Positions 5,717 through 7,313 of a stretch of DNA of 7,313 nucleotides are shown piece after piece. The translations under genes and the position numbers were made by a program. Below the pieces are notes generated by a model. That model did no database searches. It was not told where the DNA came from and worked only from the letters and a program-made list of their open reading frames with translations. Source of the stretch: an uncultured Bacilli bacterium (lineage in GTDB: Bacteria > Bacillota_I > Bacilli_A > RF39 > UBA660); the NCBI GenBank assembly GCA_947598345.1, contig CANQFF010000047.1:1-7313 (forward strand). Reading direction: 5' to 3'. Every line of letters begins with the position of its first letter. The first letter of the stretch is position 1.

Positions 5717-6889
5717 TTATAATAAATCACTAAATTCTTCATTTTTTAAATTTGTTATTGTTTCAATATTATTAATACATTCATCTATTAATTTCTCATA
5801 ATCAAATGTCATTTCGTATAATAAACATTTGTTAATATCAGGGTTTATAACAGGATGTGTTGGTAAAAATATAGTACAACAATCTTCATATGGTAAAATA
5901 CTAGTTTCATAAGTATTAATTTTTTTAGAAATATCTATTATTTCTAATTTATCCATACAAGAAACAGGTCTAATTACAGGAAAATTGGTTACACTATTAA
6001 TAACACCCATACTTGTAAGAGTTTGACTTGCAACTTGACCAATAGATTCACCATTTATAATAGCTTTACAATTATGCAAAATAGATAATTTTTCTGCAAT
6101 CCTATACATCATTCTTCTCATAATAGTTATAACATAACTATCTGGAACATTTTTATATATTGCCTCTTGTAATTTTGTAAATGGAACTATATTTACTTTA
6201 ATATTACCAGAATATTCATTTATAATTTGTGCGAGTTGTATAACTTTATTTTTTGCCTCTACACTTGTATGTGGTGGTGATTCAAAATAAATACATTCTA
6301 AATCAACACCTCTTTTTAAAGCTAAATATCCTGCAACAGGAGAATCTATCCCACCACTAAGCATTAACATTCCTTTACCTTGAACACCTACAGGATAACC
6401 ACCTAATCCTCTAATTTCATTAGTATAAATAAAAGTTCCTTCTTGTCTTATTTCAATTGTAACTTGAATATCAGGATTGTGAACATCAACTTTAGTATCT
6501 AAATTTTTAAGTACATATCCTCCTATTATATTGTTCATTTCCATACTGTGTATTTCAAATGTTTTATCAGATCGTTTAGTATTAATTTTAAAAGTTTTAA
6601 AAGTTTCATTTTTTAATAATTCTAATACTTTACTTTTAATATCTTCAATATTATTATTAACTTTATGGCACACTACTATTCCATGTATGCCAAAAACATG
6701 TAATAATTTTTCTACTATTAACTTGCAATCATTACATTCAATATACATTCTTACTCTATCAAATTTTATATTATATTGAGTATTACCTAATACTTTTTTT
6801 ATGTTATTAGCAAGTAATTTAACAAATGTGCTTCTATTTGCTTTCTTTGTTGTTAACTCTCCATATTTTATTAAGATTAAATTATCCAT
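5717..6889 (-). CDS. thiI: tRNA 4-thiouridine synthase / thiazole sulfur carrier ThiI
   Basis: The protein has 390 aa. ThiI activates tRNA U8 by adenylation and inserts sulfur to make s4U; in many bacteria it also passes sulfur to thiamine thiazole synthesis. The N-terminal ferredoxin-like and THUMP domains span about 1-165, with the closing GLGGYPVGVQGKG segment (161-173). The PP-loop ATP-pyrophosphatase motif SGGIDSP is at 178-184. The YEDCCTIFLPTHP stretch (334-346) carries the paired Cys of Firmicute ThiI. There is no C-terminal rhodanese domain, as is usual for this lineage, so a cysteine desulfurase must provide sulfur; none is next to it here, although a nifS/iscS neighbour is common. 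The start is ATG 6889-6887 with SD GGTGAG (6899-6894); the GTG start 12 bases upstream would overlap the SD. It has its own strong promoter. No terminator is seen before the SASP gene. Confidence 0.96.
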   Translation of the reverse strand: MDNLILIKYGELTTKKANRSTFVKLLANNIKKVLGNTQYNIKFDRVRMYIECNDCKLIVEKLLHVFGIHGIVVCHKVNNNIEDIKSKVLELLKNETFKTFKINTKRSDKTFEIHSMEMNNIIGGYVLKNLDTKVDVHNPDIQVTIEIRQEGTFIYTNEIRGLGGYPVGVQGKGMLMLSGGIDSPVAGYLALKRGVDLECIYFESPPHTSVEAKNKVIQLAQIINEYSGNIKVNIVPFTKLQEAIYKNVPDSYVITIMRRMMYRIAEKLSILHNCKAIINGESIGQVASQTLTSMGVINSVTNFPVIRPVSCMDKLEIIDISKKINTYETSILPYEDCCTIFLPTHPVINPDINKCLLYEMTFDYEKLIDECINNIETITNLKNEEFSDLL

Positions 6890-6908
6890 ATATCTCACCA
6901 CGAATTAA

Positions 6909-6937
6909 ATTATATATCAATTTACAAAAAATGTAAA
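6909..6937 (-). promoter_or_regulatory. Promoter of thiI
   Basis: TTTACA (6937-6932) and a perfect TATAAT (6914-6909) are spaced by 17 bp. The predicted start is about 13 bases before the ATG. The -35 lies inside the inverted repeat TTTACA-N5-TGTAAA (6937-6921) and within the 3' arm of the larger hairpin at 6928-6974, so terminator and promoter are interleaved. Confidence 0.75.
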
Positions 6938-6974
6938 TGAAAACTCCATCTTACGATGAAGTTTATTACATTTT
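6926..6974 (-). terminator. Long hairpin with GNRA-type loop and U run upstream of thiI
   Basis: The inner stem pairs AAACTTCATC (6964-6955) with GATGGAGTTT (6950-6941), 10 bp with one U-G, capped by a GUAA tetraloop. The outer stem pairs AAAATGTAA (6974-6966) with TTACATTTT (6936-6928), 9 bp, separated from the inner stem by a small internal loop. Six Ts follow (6931-6926, the first four inside the outer stem's 3' arm). It probably terminates whatever transcript comes from the right; a regulatory role for thiI is less likely because the thiI start lies after it. Confidence 0.6.
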
Positions 6975-6983
6975 CAACCAGGA

Positions 6984-7204
6984 TCATTTATTAGTCGCTA
7001 GCCACCCGGAAGCGAGAAACATTTTCACACATAAGTATACTTTTTTCTCAACAACAGCTTGTACCATAATATTATTTATCCTGTCATTAATCTAAATTGT
7101 CTTGCAAAAGCAATTCTTGAACCTGTGATAAATCTTTTAATTTTGGTTTTGTGTATATTTTTTATTACTTCCTTAAATTTATCGATAGAAACACATTTTT
7201 TTAC
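6984..7204 (-). pseudogene. Frameshifted remnant resembling the 3' end of the right-edge gene
   Basis: This stretch has no intact gene but carries coding-like traces. One frame is open from 7204 to a stop at 7078-7076, with the segment FKEVIKNIHKTKIKRF and then FITGSRIAFARQFRL. At that point the reading continues one frame over as INNIMVQAVVEKK (7079-7041). This is homologous, in protein and in DNA (shared CAAGCTGTTGTT), to the last codons of the right-edge gene, PNEIVAQAVVKEK. After that the frame runs on as VYLCVKMF and ASGWLATNK to a TGA at 6986-6984, through a GC-rich patch. No start codon or SD is evident. I read it as a decayed tandem copy of the right-edge gene's 3' end. The family is not recognised. 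With the flanking hairpins it accounts for the 360 bases between thiI and the edge gene. Confidence 0.4.
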
Positions 7205-7236
7205 AAAAAAAAGGCTAAAAATTTGAAATCTTAGTC
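7205..7236 (-). terminator. Likely bidirectional intrinsic terminator
   Basis: An AT-rich imperfect stem (7236-7213, closed by GACTAA against TTAGCC with one A-C mismatch on the minus strand) is followed by eight Ts (7212-7205). Read on the plus strand, the mismatch becomes G-U and the stem is followed by TTTAATTTTTTT, so it could stop transcription both ways. It lies 13 bases after the stop of the right-edge gene. Confidence 0.6.
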
Positions 7237-7249
7237 TTTAATTTTTTTA

Positions 7250-7313
7250 TTATGCTTGTTTTTCTTTAACAACAGCTTGAGCCACAATCTCATTAGGGAT
7301 GAATAAGATTAAA
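7250..7313 (-). CDS. C-terminal 20 codons of an unrecognised protein (runs off the right edge)
   Basis: Minus-strand reading gives ...LILFIPNEIVAQAVVKEKQA and then TAA at 7252-7250. Support comes from a terminator right after the stop and from the partial repeat of the same coding sequence at 7041-7079. The preceding part of the protein may resemble the FITGSRIAFARQFRL segment in the adjacent remnant. I cannot name the family from 20 residues. Confidence 0.5.
   Translation of the reverse strand, partial: LILFIPNEIVAQAVVKEKQA

Noticed and set aside
6891..7020. Thiamine (TPP) or other metabolite riboswitch for thiI
   Set aside because: No TPP-type conserved core is present, and the thiI promoter lies downstream of the structured region.
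6984..7022. 12-codon leader peptide (MFLASGWLATNK) upstream of thiI
   Set aside because: It has no SD, lies upstream of the thiI promoter, and the frame is just the tail of the decayed copy.
1..7313. CRISPR arrays, tRNA or rRNA genes, insertion sequences
   Set aside because: No regularly spaced repeats, no tRNA or rRNA signatures, and no transposase or terminal inverted repeats were seen.

Overview
The window is very AT-rich, with long A and T runs and only a few GC-rich islands. Every convincing gene is on the minus strand, so transcription runs from high to low coordinates. Two alpha/beta-type small acid-soluble spore proteins, a Firmicute-type ThiI, a CmpB-like membrane protein and strong AGGAGG-type Shine-Dalgarno (SD) sites point to a low-GC, endospore-forming member of the Bacillota. 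It is Clostridia-like, but a gut Bacilli lineage is also possible. UGA appears to be a normal stop, since it ends the Nudix gene at a sensible place.

Layout in transcription order. (a) The right edge holds the last 20 codons of an unrecognised gene (7250-7313), a possibly bidirectional terminator, and a frameshifted remnant (about 6984-7204) whose sequence resembles the end of that gene. (b) A strong promoter then drives thiI (tRNA 4-thiouridine / thiazole sulfur transfer), followed by two SASP genes that each end in a hairpin terminator. The first SASP has a sigma-G-like promoter. (c) Next comes a two-gene operon of a membrane hybrid sensor kinase and a CmpB-like multispanning protein, with an extended -10 promoter and a terminator. 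(d) trpS and a Nudix hydrolase form an operon joined by a TAATG overlap. (e) At the left edge is the N-terminal part of an ABC-F ATPase with its own promoter.

The most interesting part is non-coding. Between the Nudix gene and the ABC-F gene lies a complete-looking attenuator. It consists of a TTGACA promoter whose -35 overlaps the Nudix stop codon, a strong SD, a 19-codon leader ORF, and four successive hairpins in which each overlaps the next. The last hairpin is an intrinsic terminator directly before the ABC-F SD. This is the architecture of drug-inducible ribosomal-protection ABC-F genes, so the truncated gene is probably an antibiotic-resistance ABC-F. A second, simpler case lies upstream of trpS: a promoter followed at once by an SD and a 9-codon ORF carrying a Trp codon just before its end, in a leader too short for a T-box.
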